A DNA stretch of 21,842 nucleotides. Source: JBDRDI01 sp043820875 (GTDB lineage: Bacteria; Patescibacteriota; Patescibacteriia; Patescibacteriales; UBA12075). Location of the stretch: positions 1-21,842 of the forward strand of contig JBDRDI010000042.1 of assembly GCA_043820875.1 (NCBI GenBank). Reading direction: 5' to 3'. Under the pieces are notes generated by a model. The model worked only from the letters and a program-made list of their open reading frames with translations. It had not been told where the DNA came from and searched no databases. Position numbers and translations under genes: made by a program. Positions 1 through 8,157 of the stretch are shown here, in pieces (position 1 is the first letter of the stretch; every line of letters begins with the position of its first letter).

Positions 1-69
1 TCTGGTCGTGAGCGGACCGATAATTTTATCTTCCACGTCAATGAATTGGGGAACTGTAAATTGTTGCAT
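1..69 (-). CDS. PrgI-like protein, N-terminal fragment (cut by window edge)
   Basis: The minus strand opens with an ATG at 69 and stays open to the window edge, giving 23 residues that begin MQQFTVPQFIDVEDKI and continue with a GPLT segment. I recognise this as the typical start of PrgI family proteins of CPR bacteria, small membrane proteins usually encoded just before the VirB4 ATPase of type IV secretion or conjugation systems. It starts four bases after the stop of the 519-residue gene upstream, so it is probably the next gene of the same operon. There is no clear Shine-Dalgarno sequence. The membrane segments that would confirm the family lie outside the window. Confidence 0.65.
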   Translation of the reverse strand, partial: MQQFTVPQFIDVEDKIIGPLTTR

Positions 70-73
70 AAAT

Positions 74-1633
74 CTAATATCTTATTTCTTTATTCAAATC
101 CATAATCGCATTAAATTCTTCCTCTGTTAAACAAGGACTTCTTTGCGCGATTCTTTCTTCCATAACAGCTTTAACGCCTTTCCCGCTATTAATACTTTCT
201 TGGCCAATTTCCAAATAAAGCTTATTTAACGGACTGGCGCGCCAAGCTCCAACCCCTTCAATTTTTTTGGCGTAATTCTCTTCTTCCAAATAACTTAATT
301 TTTCTTTAATGGCGTTCGCGGACTCACGCGGATCTTGGCTCAAGCTATTAAAATATTCACGATCCATTTCACGCAATTCATCAATCGGTCCGGTCAATTT
401 TGGCACATACTTAACGTCTTGCATTTTTACTTTGCTCCCATTGGATGGCGAATCCATCCGCTGTCCGGCAGAAGCTGGAGACCGCTTAATATTAACATTC
501 TCTGCAGCCATTTTCAATCTCTCTTTTGGCGCGCGGGAAAGGTCTACTCTTTCAATGTTTGTTTTATCTTCTTGCTTTCTCCATGGCGCGAATTCATGCG
601 TTGATTCTTTTTCTTTTTTTAAATTAAGAACCATGTCGTCGCCATTTTCAGATTTTTGCGGTGTTTCCTCCATTTTTTTCTTTATCAATTCACCAAAATC
701 ATAGCCAACATCACGATCCGGAACGCCCGCCTGAGCATTCTCGGTCTTTCTTACTTCCAGCGAACCTGTTCCTCCCAATTTATTCGCAACCAAATCAACT
801 TTTTTGGGGTCCACGGGAAGCGCTTCCACAACGCCTTCTTTTCTCGCCTGATCCGACATGGCGATAATCTGATCAGCCACCACAGGGTCAAGCCCCAATC
901 CACCATTGTCCACTGATTTGATTATTGTTTGCTTGGTATCTATTTTATTTCTGACATCCTTCAAATATATTTTAACAATTTCTCCGCAACGATTGTTTAA
1001 ATTATCCGAACTGAAATTGATGCCCAATTCTTCAATAATAATTCCGGCAATTGTTTCCGGATCAACTTTTCTGACTATTTTTCTCGGAGTCGCTTGCGGA
1101 ACGCGAGAAGATCCTTCCGGACCGGACTCAGTGGATAAAATTTCTTCCTGCTCAGCAATTTCTTTTTTGTATTCTTCCAATCTGCTCGCCAATTCCCGCA
1201 CCTCTTTTTCATCTTCCGAAGAAAAGAAAAAGTTTGAGCCCCTTACTTCTGTTTCATCTCGCCTTTCGCTGATCCAACTGTCCAGCGCTTCTCTTTCTTT
1301 TTCTTTTTTATTCGCTTCGTCTTCAGCTTCGTCAATCCGAGAAATTCCGTCCTGTCCAAAGCCCAAATAATCCGACACGCTCGAAAAAACTTGTTCTTTC
1401 AAATCTTCCACAATATCTCCTGCCTGCCGACCGTCCATATTATGTTCAAAAACAAAATACTTGACCAAGTCAACCGTGGAAATGTCTTTCACCATCACGC
1501 GTATAATCAGTGTCGCCAATTTTATGCCGTATTTTTCTTCCAGCTTCCTGATATTTTCAGCAACTTCCGGCGTGGAAATTTTCGCGCGTAAATCATCCGG
1601 CAAATTATTAAATTTTTGCAAATAAGTCAACAT
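74..1633 (-). CDS. Unknown 519-aa soluble protein in T4SS-like operon, paralogue of the next gene
   Basis: I do not recognise a named family. No signal peptide or membrane segment is visible. The N-terminal ~90 residues (LQKFNNLPDD..., then EKYGIKLATLIIRVMVKDIS) align with the start of the protein encoded at 1637-2647, so the two share a domain and probably arose by duplication. Residues ~105-170 are highly charged and probably coiled coil. The middle (~195-275) has a second helical segment with a similar look (IAGIIIEELGINF). The C-terminal half is polar and low in hydrophobics, ending in a helical segment around 430-519. The gene lies three bases after its paralogue and four before the PrgI-like start, so co-transcription is likely. 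A cytoplasmic accessory role for the secretion apparatus is an inference from position only. Confidence 0.75.
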   Translation of the reverse strand: MLTYLQKFNNLPDDLRAKISTPEVAENIRKLEEKYGIKLATLIIRVMVKDISTVDLVKYFVFEHNMDGRQAGDIVEDLKEQVFSSVSDYLGFGQDGISRIDEAEDEANKKEKEREALDSWISERRDETEVRGSNFFFSSEDEKEVRELASRLEEYKKEIAEQEEILSTESGPEGSSRVPQATPRKIVRKVDPETIAGIIIEELGINFSSDNLNNRCGEIVKIYLKDVRNKIDTKQTIIKSVDNGGLGLDPVVADQIIAMSDQARKEGVVEALPVDPKKVDLVANKLGGTGSLEVRKTENAQAGVPDRDVGYDFGELIKKKMEETPQKSENGDDMVLNLKKEKESTHEFAPWRKQEDKTNIERVDLSRAPKERLKMAAENVNIKRSPASAGQRMDSPSNGSKVKMQDVKYVPKLTGPIDELREMDREYFNSLSQDPRESANAIKEKLSYLEEENYAKKIEGVGAWRASPLNKLYLEIGQESINSGKGVKAVMEERIAQRSPCLTEEEFNAIMDLNKEIRY

Positions 1634-1636
1634 AAA

Positions 1637-2647
1637 TTATTCTTTTTCCATATTTCTTATTTCTTCTTCAATCACCATTCTTTCCAAACTTCCTTCTTTG
1701 TATTTTTTGGCTTCAATTTCCAAATCTTCTATATTTTTTTCACTAGATATGCCCTCTTCCAGAGCCATTTGCTCCAAACCTCCTTCTTGATATTTTTTTT
1801 CTTCCTCCATCAAGACATCAATATTTTTTTCTTGTTTTGTTTTTGGCGGGCCCATAGGCTTTTTGTTTTTCAAATCCTCATTCTCCAATTCCAAAGGGAG
1901 AATTTCCCAGCCCTCTCCATCATCCGAAGGCATGCTTTCCGGAAAAAAAACAATGTTTCTGTATAATATTAAAATCAATCTGACCAATCTTTTTTCAGAC
2001 TCGTCCAAGATTCTGGCGTTCTCTGAGTCGGAAAGATAATCAGACAAAGTGATATTCGTGAATATTCCACTACCGTGCTTCTTAATAAAATCGTCAACCC
2101 AATTTTTTATGCTTGGGCTATCCGTCTTGCCGTTGAGCTTGAAAATTTTTCCGGTCGATCTTTCTTCATTTTTAAATAATTTCTTTTTTAAGACATCTTT
2201 AAAACTCAAATCATGGCTCAAGGCGTAAAAAATTCTATAATTTATGGCATTTTTGACTATGATATGTTTGTCCAGTTCTTTCAAAATACCACTCTCAAAC
2301 ATTTTCATAATAATTTCTTTTTCTTTTACTACCGGAAAATTTTTATCAGGATTGGCATCCAAAAAAGAAATTCTCGCAAACAACGGATCATAAATATTTT
2401 CCATTATTTCTTGCCCGCAATTTTTGGCGTTTGATTCGTCCAATTCGCATTCCGTTTTCAAATATTTTTCAATTCTATCCGCTTTTACATCTCCGGTAAT
2501 TAAAAAAATAATCAAAGACGCGATTTTCACCCCGTATTTATTTTCAATCACCGACATCTTGTCCGCGATTTCCTGACTGTCGGTTTCCAAAATAATTTCC
2601 GCCGGCAAATCATTAAATTTTTCCAAACTTTCTTCAATGCTTCGCAT
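1637..2647 (-). CDS. Unknown 336-aa soluble protein in T4SS-like operon, paralogue of the 519-aa protein
   Basis: No known family recognised. The N-terminus (LEKFNDLPAE..., then ENKYGVKIASLIIFLITGDV) matches the N-terminal domain of the neighbouring 519-residue protein. No signal peptide or transmembrane helix is evident. The C-terminus is acidic and carries two copies of a repeat unit of about 15 residues: KKYQEGGLEQMALEE near 286-300 and KKYKEGSLERMVIEE near 317-331. The gene begins 97 bases after the VirB6-like gene; that gap holds a nested palindrome. It ends three bases before the next ATG. Its role is unknown. Its position between a VirB6-like channel protein and PrgI suggests a secretion-related accessory function. 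Confidence 0.75.
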   Translation of the reverse strand: MRSIEESLEKFNDLPAEIILETDSQEIADKMSVIENKYGVKIASLIIFLITGDVKADRIEKYLKTECELDESNAKNCGQEIMENIYDPLFARISFLDANPDKNFPVVKEKEIIMKMFESGILKELDKHIIVKNAINYRIFYALSHDLSFKDVLKKKLFKNEERSTGKIFKLNGKTDSPSIKNWVDDFIKKHGSGIFTNITLSDYLSDSENARILDESEKRLVRLILILYRNIVFFPESMPSDDGEGWEILPLELENEDLKNKKPMGPPKTKQEKNIDVLMEEEKKYQEGGLEQMALEEGISSEKNIEDLEIEAKKYKEGSLERMVIEEEIRNMEKE

Positions 2648-2655
2648 ATTTTCTT

Positions 2656-2742
2656 TGTCCCGTCGTAGTCTCTCCGCAGAGGACTACGACGATTTATTTC
2701 TCGCCGCGTCGTAGTCCCCTAACGGGAGACTACGACGGGACA
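2656..2742. repeat. Nested inverted repeat, four arms of a 10-bp unit
   Basis: CGTCGTAGTC occurs at 2661-2670 and 2707-2716, and its complement GACTACGACG at 2682-2691 and 2728-2737. This makes two adjacent hairpins. The outermost arms (from TGTCCC at 2656 to GGGACA ending at 2742) also pair with each other over about 17 bp, so the region can fold as two stems or one long cruciform. It lies between two co-oriented genes of one operon. No T-run follows either hairpin on the minus strand, so a simple intrinsic terminator is unlikely. A processing site, an mRNA stabiliser or a REP-type repeat are the options. Confidence 0.85.
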
Positions 2743-2744
2743 GA

Positions 2745-5231
2745 TTAACTATTTTCAATCACCTTCGGTGAATCTTTGTAATTTTTAATTGTTTTTGTGT
2801 CACCGTCTCCTGTATCAATTTGATCCAAAGCACCAACCAAAACTTGCAGATTGACCGTGTCTTTACCGCCTTTTTCATAAGCTGCCACACCCTTCTTAAC
2901 GGATTCTATTCTTTTCTTATCAACCGGATTATCCACGGTCTTTCCGGCGAACTGACCAAACTCATCAACCATCGCTTTCAAGGCGTTCTTGGATTCTTCC
3001 GAGTCTGAACTTAATTTATCAAAAAACTTAACTTGGGCGGAAGTTTGTCCGCCGGCAGAATAAAATGTGGAATTTTCAAATCCGTCTTTACCCATCACTC
3101 TTCCTCCTGCGGCAATTGAATTGACTCTTCTTTGAGCATTGTCATTCTCCTTACTGCCGAGTTTGACCGCATCCATGGTCACTTTGTTTGGATGATAATC
3201 ATTAATCGGATGGAAATTAAGCTTGTCCCCAAGCTTTTCAAACATTGACTTATCCTCAATCTGCGCCATTGCTTTTTGAAAAGAGGCCACGATTTTATCT
3301 TCTTCTGTTTTTAATCCTCCCATCTCTTTGTTTATTTCTTCTCTTCTTCCAGCCGTTGGTTTTCTTTCCACTATTTCTTTTTGCAAATTTTCTCTTTTTT
3401 CCGTAATACTTTTCAAATCAATGTCTTTCTTTTCTGTTATTTTTCTCTTCTTTTCTTCTTTGTCTTTAAACATCTCCTCCTTTTTTGGTTTTATTCTGCC
3501 TTCATGATCGTCATTCGCTTTCTTAACCGCTTTATTAAAGTCACCTTCTCTATTCTTTATCCCAAGCTCTTTCTGAGAATCACTCAACCATTCATTTTGA
3601 TTTATTTGTTTTATATCATCATCTTTTTTCTTTCGCGCCGTTTCAATCTCTTTTGTTTTTTGCCCCTCAGAAGCGTTTTCAAAGTTTTTATATTCGTCTT
3701 TCTTTTTATTTTTACTTGCAGCTTCACTGGACGCAATGGTTCTTGCTCCCTGCGCCGCGATGAAAGAGGCAATAAGCGCCGGCATGCCCACTCCTGTAAG
3801 CGCGGATCCGGCTACGGACGCGCCAGCATATCCGGCAAATTTTGTTGCCCGACCGACTCTTGAATCAGCAACTTCTCCAAGCGCGGTCATGGATTTTGAA
3901 CCTGACTTTATACCAATTTTTTCCAAATATTTTAATCTGGAACTGGCGCTGGCAGCCTTTCTTGATTTTACCAAATCTTGGCGATAAGCGCTGGAAAACT
4001 TGCCGACCTTACCGACCCCTAAATCTGTTTTTATTCCCACCCTTGTTCCTGCTGAGGATAATTTATTTAAACCATAGCCTGCCACACCCAAACCCGTTTC
4101 CGCTCCAATTCTTGCCGTCCTTTTACCCGCCCACTTGGCCGCGCCCAAAGCGCTCTTACCAACAGTATTCACCGCCCCTATCCCTTTACCGATGGCCGCT
4201 CCGGCGCCGGCGCCCACACCTTTGGCAATCATCAAGCCACCAACCAAAATACCAATAGTAATAATATATGTTTGAAAATATTCGGCGTTCAAAAATGAAA
4301 TTGGGATTGAAGACGTAAAAACTTGTTCAACATCACCCATCGCTTGTTTCTCAAGTATTGAAGATGAAGTCTTGTCTGCGGTAGTCAAGGCCAGCCAAAG
4401 AAAAAATCCCAACACTGGCCCGACAATAACATTGTTGGTGAATTCAGACCACCATTTTTTACTATATGACGCTCCGGCCGGAAAAGCCGCGCAAAGAAAA
4501 GCTATTGGCGACAAAATCACATAAATCCAAAGCATTACCACGCGCATCAGGAGCGTTGCAAATATTACCAGCATAACAATCAACACCACGATAGTAGCAA
4601 AAAATGCTGCCAAAAAAGAAGCAATTGTTTCCAGTCCAAGATGTCCTCCGGCTTGTTGCAATTCATTATTATATTCCCACATTTGCTTAATTCCCAACAA
4701 ATCAACAAAATTATTCGTACCATTGGCAAAAGCACCCACAAAAAACAGCATAATAATTTGCGAAGCATCAATAATCAGACCACAAATGGTTTTGGAAAAA
4801 TTAATCAGGATCGCCATGATAATGACCTTTGGCACCATTTTTTTGATACTGTATCCTTCCAATCTCAAGATGACTGCGAACGCGACAAAGAGAAGAATCA
4901 AAATAAAAAACATGTTGCAAAATCCATTCACCACCATCCATCCTTGTTCAACCACTTCCACGTTAATAAAATCATTAAAAAGCGCCACTCTCCCAACCCA
5001 ATAAAGTATATAAATATTAACGTTGGAGACAAACATGGCTAAAGCATATATAATCCAACTGATACCATTAATTATAGTATCTGATATACCAAATAATGTA
5101 TCAACAAACCCTTGTGCTTGCACGATATTTGGAGCAAGTAAAAGAAAACAAGAAGCAAAAAGAAAAAGAAAATTATTAAAAAAATTTCTCTTTTTATTTC
5201 TATTATTAATCTTTATATTAATCTGTTTCAT
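2745..5231 (-). CDS. VirB6/TrbL-like polytopic membrane protein with long charged C-terminal tail
   Basis: The 828-residue product starts with a basic N-terminus and a hydrophobic signal-like segment (~18-38, ending VQAQ). Several membrane segments follow at about 52-85, 98-124, 132-168, 202-250 and 264-284, with a final one near 320-338. This arrangement, with a polar loop after the first helices and a Gly/Ala-rich stretch (~337-400) after the last, is what TrbL/VirB6-type inner-membrane channel components of type IV secretion systems look like in CPR genomes. The remaining ~430 residues are cytoplasmic-looking, with a Lys/Glu-rich probable coiled coil at ~505-665. The gene begins nine bases after the stop of a small membrane protein and has no clear Shine-Dalgarno sequence. 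Family assignment rests on topology and on the PrgI-like neighbour, not on a diagnostic motif. Confidence 0.7.
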   Translation of the reverse strand: MKQINIKINNRNKKRNFFNNFLFLFASCFLLLAPNIVQAQGFVDTLFGISDTIINGISWIIYALAMFVSNVNIYILYWVGRVALFNDFINVEVVEQGWMVVNGFCNMFFILILLFVAFAVILRLEGYSIKKMVPKVIIMAILINFSKTICGLIIDASQIIMLFFVGAFANGTNNFVDLLGIKQMWEYNNELQQAGGHLGLETIASFLAAFFATIVVLIVMLVIFATLLMRVVMLWIYVILSPIAFLCAAFPAGASYSKKWWSEFTNNVIVGPVLGFFLWLALTTADKTSSSILEKQAMGDVEQVFTSSIPISFLNAEYFQTYIITIGILVGGLMIAKGVGAGAGAAIGKGIGAVNTVGKSALGAAKWAGKRTARIGAETGLGVAGYGLNKLSSAGTRVGIKTDLGVGKVGKFSSAYRQDLVKSRKAASASSRLKYLEKIGIKSGSKSMTALGEVADSRVGRATKFAGYAGASVAGSALTGVGMPALIASFIAAQGARTIASSEAASKNKKKDEYKNFENASEGQKTKEIETARKKKDDDIKQINQNEWLSDSQKELGIKNREGDFNKAVKKANDDHEGRIKPKKEEMFKDKEEKKRKITEKKDIDLKSITEKRENLQKEIVERKPTAGRREEINKEMGGLKTEEDKIVASFQKAMAQIEDKSMFEKLGDKLNFHPINDYHPNKVTMDAVKLGSKENDNAQRRVNSIAAGGRVMGKDGFENSTFYSAGGQTSAQVKFFDKLSSDSEESKNALKAMVDEFGQFAGKTVDNPVDKKRIESVKKGVAAYEKGGKDTVNLQVLVGALDQIDTGDGDTKTIKNYKDSPKVIENS

Positions 5232-5240
5232 TATTTATAA

Positions 5241-5468
5241 TTATGGCGCGTATATAACAGCGATTATTACTATAAAGCTGAGAAATATTAATATTGCAAT
5301 AAAACCATTCACGCCTATAAAACCCCAAATTATTTTTTTTAAATATTTTTTTGCGACCGTTTTGGCCAAATTTTCAGCAACTTCAGAAATACCGCCCTGA
5401 TCAGCAGCGGCTCTCGCACCCTTGGCCAATCTTAATTGTTGCGAGATGCTTTGCGACGTGCTGGGCAT
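5241..5468 (-). CDS. Small single- or double-pass membrane protein, first gene of T4SS-like operon
   Basis: The product has 75 residues. Residues 1-40 are polar and helical, with an Ala-rich amphipathic segment. The rest is strongly hydrophobic (IIWGFIGVNGFIAILIFLSF, then VIIAVIYA), giving one long or two short membrane helices that run almost to the C-terminus. I do not recognise a family. The gene is nine bases ahead of the VirB6-like gene and directly behind a good -35/-10 pair, so it is likely the first gene of the operon. A pilin-like or channel-associated role is possible, but nothing in the sequence proves it. There is no Shine-Dalgarno motif before the ATG. Confidence 0.65.
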   Translation of the reverse strand: MPSTSQSISQQLRLAKGARAAADQGGISEVAENLAKTVAKKYLKKIIWGFIGVNGFIAILIFLSFIVIIAVIYAP

Positions 5469-5515
5469 AATTTTTAATAAAAAATCTTAAATTATTATAA
5501 GTTGTGGATATTAAA

Positions 5516-5545
5516 ATTATAACATATTCGCGCCAAAAATGCCAA
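5516..5545 (-). promoter_or_regulatory. Sigma70-type promoter of the secretion operon
   Basis: On the minus strand TTGGCA (5545-5540) is followed after 18 bp by a perfect TATAAT (5521-5516). The predicted start is about 40 bases before the ATG at 5468. It sits back-to-back with the promoter of the plus-strand S74 gene. Confidence 0.65.
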
Positions 5546-5593
5546 ATATAATAATATCATGGTTTAAGACAATTTCTTTTTCTCTCGCTTTTA

Positions 5594-5607
5594 TGTTATT
5601 ATATAAT
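5594..5607 (+). promoter_or_regulatory. Extended -10 promoter of the first S74 surface-protein gene
   Basis: TGT followed by TATTAT (5594-5602) forms an extended -10 element, with an overlapping TATAAT at 5602-5607. No good -35 is seen. The whole stretch from about 5568 to 5620 is nearly identical to the sequence upstream of the second S74 gene (minus strand, around 20360-20410), which supports a conserved control region. The leader is short and has no Shine-Dalgarno motif. Confidence 0.5.
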
Positions 5608-5632
5608 TATAAAAATATATAATTATAAATTT

Positions 5633-7528
5633 ATGAAGAACATAAAATTCGGACTCTGTCTTTCAGTCACCGTAGCCCTCACGCTCGGACTTTCCATTGC
5701 GACGCAAGAACTTTTCGCGGCCTGGAACCCTCCAACGGCAAATCCTCCGGCAGGCAATACTTCTTTACCGATTACTATTTACAACAATTTAGCCGCCACT
5801 CAACAAATCAACTCCAATTTAACAATAGCCGGAAACACCGGTTTGGTGGTTTCAGATGGAGCGGTTATTGGCGACGGACTTCTTGTTAATAACGGGAATT
5901 TAACAGTGCTAAGCGGTAGAACGGGTATGGGTACCATTAATCCTCAAAACAGGCTGGATGTTAACGGCGGAATGGCGGTTGGTGGTTATGCCGGAACATA
6001 TGCAGCGCCCGGCAATGGCATGATAATATCCGGCAATGTCGGCATCGGAACAAATAATCCCCAAGCTTCTCTGCATTTAAAATCCAGCGGAGATGTTAAA
6101 TTCTTTCTCACCAACGAGGATAAAACCGCCGCAATTCAATATGACGCTGGCGATGATGGTCTTGAATTTAGGTTAAACGGCACTGACTCAAGCAACTCCA
6201 AACTTTATATCGGAGACAATGGAAACGTGGCCATCGGCTCAATCAGAAACGCGAATATTGATTTGGCAATCGGCGACAACGATACCGGTTTGCAACAACA
6301 AGGAGATGGAGAATTGGCAATATACACCAACAATGCTGAAAGAATGCGGTTTGCCAGCGCAGGCAATGTCGGTATTGGCATTACAAATCCTGCCGCCGAT
6401 TTGGTTATAAAAAAAGATGATCGTCCGCAATTATCTTTGGTTTCAACAGAAACAAATCTTGGGATGCGTTTTGAATATCACGAAGATCAACAGGAGCTAA
6501 GAATACAGGGAGCCGATTCTACCGGCGAGTATAATTCGGGAACCTTAATGACCGTCCAGAGAGGCGGCAATGTGGGTATTGGGACGGATAATCCAAATGT
6601 TGATTTACATATTGAAAATGCTCAAAATACTTTTACCGGAATAAGAGTCAAGAATGTGAATACCGGAAACAATTCATCGGCGGGAATTATATTTGAAGAT
6701 GAAAATAGCGCGCTTGGATTAACAGCCGGCATGGCTGTATATGACGATGGCGCTCCAAATGCCAATGATTTATTTATTTTTAATATTAAAGATGATATAA
6801 TTCTTCAGCCAGCAAACACTAAGTCTGTTTTAGTTGACGGGAAAGTTACTATCAAGGGAACTCTTTCTGGCGAAAATGGACTCATTATCAGCGGTAATGG
6901 TGGCAGCACAGACGGCAGAATACAAGTTTGGGGAGCAAACGGATTTGATTCGGAAATACAAATTTATGAGAGAACAAACGGAATAAGTTACGGCTATGAA
7001 TGGGAAGTTGACGGGGACGACGACAAAATTTATTTAAAAGCAGAGGGTTACAGTTGTTGCGACGGAAAACTTCTTATGGCCGCTACCAAGAGCGGCAAAT
7101 TCGGTTTTGGAATGAATGTCAACGACAGCAGTTCTTATCTAATGTCAATAGATGGCAACGGATGGATACTTGGATCATGGACAGAGAGTTCGGACGCGCG
7201 ATTTAAAAAAAATATTAGAACATTGGATATGGCCATGGAAAAAGTTGATAAGTTAAATGGAGTTTTCTTTGAATGGAACAAGGAAAATTTTCCGGATATG
7301 AATTTCAAAGAAGGCGTAGATATCGGATTGATTGCTCAAGATGTGGCCGCAGTTATCCCAGAAGTTGTGTCAGAAGATCCGCAAGGTTATCTTGGCATTT
7401 CCTACGAAAGACTGGTGCCTCTTCTTATCAACGCCATTAAAGAATTAAAACAAGAAAAGGATAAAGAAATTGAAAATTTAAAACGTATTGTTTGCTTGGA
7501 CCACCCGGAAGAAAAATTTTGTGAATAA
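5633..7528 (+). CDS. Secreted surface protein with GNVGIG repeats and C-terminal peptidase S74 chaperone domain
   Basis: The product has 631 residues. Residues 1-30 form a signal peptide ending ELFAA, followed by a WNPPTANPPAGN segment that I associate with exported CPR proteins. The body carries many repeats of the GNVGIGTxNP type, common in phage tail-fibre-like and adhesin-like beta-rich proteins. The C-terminus from Ser520 is an S74 intramolecular chaperone domain: SDARFK keeps the Ser520 and Lys525 pair used for self-cleavage in endosialidase-type tail spikes, followed by GLIAQDVAAVIPEVV and a C-terminal coiled coil rich in Lys/Glu. The predicted role is a trimeric fibre on the cell surface that releases its chaperone after folding. 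No catalytic glycanase domain is visible. It is a mosaic paralogue of the gene at 18277-20343, with near-identical DNA blocks. It is a single-gene unit. Confidence 0.85.
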   Translation: MKNIKFGLCLSVTVALTLGLSIATQELFAAWNPPTANPPAGNTSLPITIYNNLAATQQINSNLTIAGNTGLVVSDGAVIGDGLLVNNGNLTVLSGRTGMGTINPQNRLDVNGGMAVGGYAGTYAAPGNGMIISGNVGIGTNNPQASLHLKSSGDVKFFLTNEDKTAAIQYDAGDDGLEFRLNGTDSSNSKLYIGDNGNVAIGSIRNANIDLAIGDNDTGLQQQGDGELAIYTNNAERMRFASAGNVGIGITNPAADLVIKKDDRPQLSLVSTETNLGMRFEYHEDQQELRIQGADSTGEYNSGTLMTVQRGGNVGIGTDNPNVDLHIENAQNTFTGIRVKNVNTGNNSSAGIIFEDENSALGLTAGMAVYDDGAPNANDLFIFNIKDDIILQPANTKSVLVDGKVTIKGTLSGENGLIISGNGGSTDGRIQVWGANGFDSEIQIYERTNGISYGYEWEVDGDDDKIYLKAEGYSCCDGKLLMAATKSGKFGFGMNVNDSSSYLMSIDGNGWILGSWTESSDARFKKNIRTLDMAMEKVDKLNGVFFEWNKENFPDMNFKEGVDIGLIAQDVAAVIPEVVSEDPQGYLGISYERLVPLLINAIKELKQEKDKEIENLKRIVCLDHPEEKFCE

Positions 7529-7543
7529 TTTTTTATAAAAAGA

Positions 7544-7593
7544 AAAAAGGCCGGTTCTTTTTCTCTCGTTAGAAAGACAGAACCGACCTTTTT
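7544..7593. terminator. Bidirectional intrinsic terminator
   Basis: GGCCGGTTCT (7549-7558) pairs with AGAACCGACC (7579-7588), flanked by an A-run on the left and a T-run on the right, so it can end transcription from both sides. The single mismatch becomes a G-U wobble on the minus strand. The loop holds a second small stem (TTTCT/AGAAA). It serves the S74 gene (+) and the lipoprotein gene (-), which converge here. Confidence 0.85.
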
Positions 7594-7611
7594 GGTTTTT
7601 GAAAAACGCTA

Positions 7612-8031
7612 CTATCGGCATCCGCAATGTCCGGAACACTTGCCGCCTATAAAACCGCGAGCAATACAATCCTTCTCGCATTCCGCATCGTCGCAAATGC
7701 AACCGCATATATCCCTACTCTTACACTTGTACAAAGTGCCTTTGCCGAGAAATAGCTCGCAATCTGCCTCAGTAAGCAGCGTCCGCTGAAAAAATACTGA
7801 TGGATCTTTCCATTCTTCAGCATTAAATTCTTCAGCCGTTTCCGAAGCATCCTCTCGCCCGGCATCATTATCATTGTACTCTATACCACTGCCGGCAGTG
7901 CCCTGTCCATCACCATCTCCTATCGAGCCGTCAAAGCCTTTGTTGATGGTTGTTTCTTCAGTTTCCACAACACAGCCGAAGGACCCGACCGCAAAGACGA
8001 TGCCCAGCAGGCATATAAACAACTTTTCCAT
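7612..8031 (-). CDS. Small cysteine-rich lipoprotein with C-terminal CS-alpha-beta (defensin-like) cysteine framework
   Basis: The 139-residue product begins MEKLFICLLGIVFAVGSFGC, a signal peptide ending in a plausible lipobox with the lipidated Cys at 20. Acidic, Gly-rich linker sequence follows (GDGDGQGTAGS at 38-48). The C-terminal 50 residues hold ten cysteines (91, 103, 109, 111, 113, 118, 122, 132, 136, 138). The last six fit C-x4-C-x3-C-x9-C-x3-C-x-C, with Gly-Gly-Lys before the fourth. This is the C-x3-C, G-x-C, C-x-C signature of CS-alpha-beta defensins and short scorpion toxins. It is a paralogue of the lipoprotein at 17482-18195, sharing signal peptide, linker and cysteine spacing. 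Shine-Dalgarno AGGAGGCGAGGC precedes the ATG. Antimicrobial or binding function is inference; metal binding or a purely structural role is possible. Confidence 0.8.
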   Translation of the reverse strand: MEKLFICLLGIVFAVGSFGCVVETEETTINKGFDGSIGDGDGQGTAGSGIEYNDNDAGREDASETAEEFNAEEWKDPSVFFQRTLLTEADCELFLGKGTLYKCKSRDICGCICDDAECEKDCIARGFIGGKCSGHCGCR

Positions 8032-8099
8032 AGCCTCGCCTCCTTGTTGTATTAAAAATAATTTTCCCCGCGGGATTGTAAAAGTCCAATTTATTTGGC

Positions 8100-8155
8100 C
8101 TGCCCCAGGGGCAGATTTCTGTTGTTAGAATAGCAAATTTGGAGTGGCTTGTCAA
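8100..8155 (-). promoter_or_regulatory. Strong promoter and 5'-UTR hairpin of the cysteine-rich lipoprotein gene
   Basis: On the minus strand TTGACA (8155-8150) is followed after 17 bp by TATTCT (8132-8127); the spacer ends in TTTGC, giving an extended -10. A perfect palindrome CTGCCCCTGGGGCAG (8114-8100) follows just after the expected start site, and a further CCCGCGGG lies at 8067-8074. The same design precedes two other lipoprotein genes in the window. The -35 lies only two bases from the stop codon of the upstream gene. Confidence 0.8.
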
Positions 8156-8157
8156 GA

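Noticed and set aside
2656..2742. Nested palindrome as an intrinsic terminator
   Set aside because: Neither stem is followed by a T-run on the minus strand, and the genes on both sides appear to belong to one operon.
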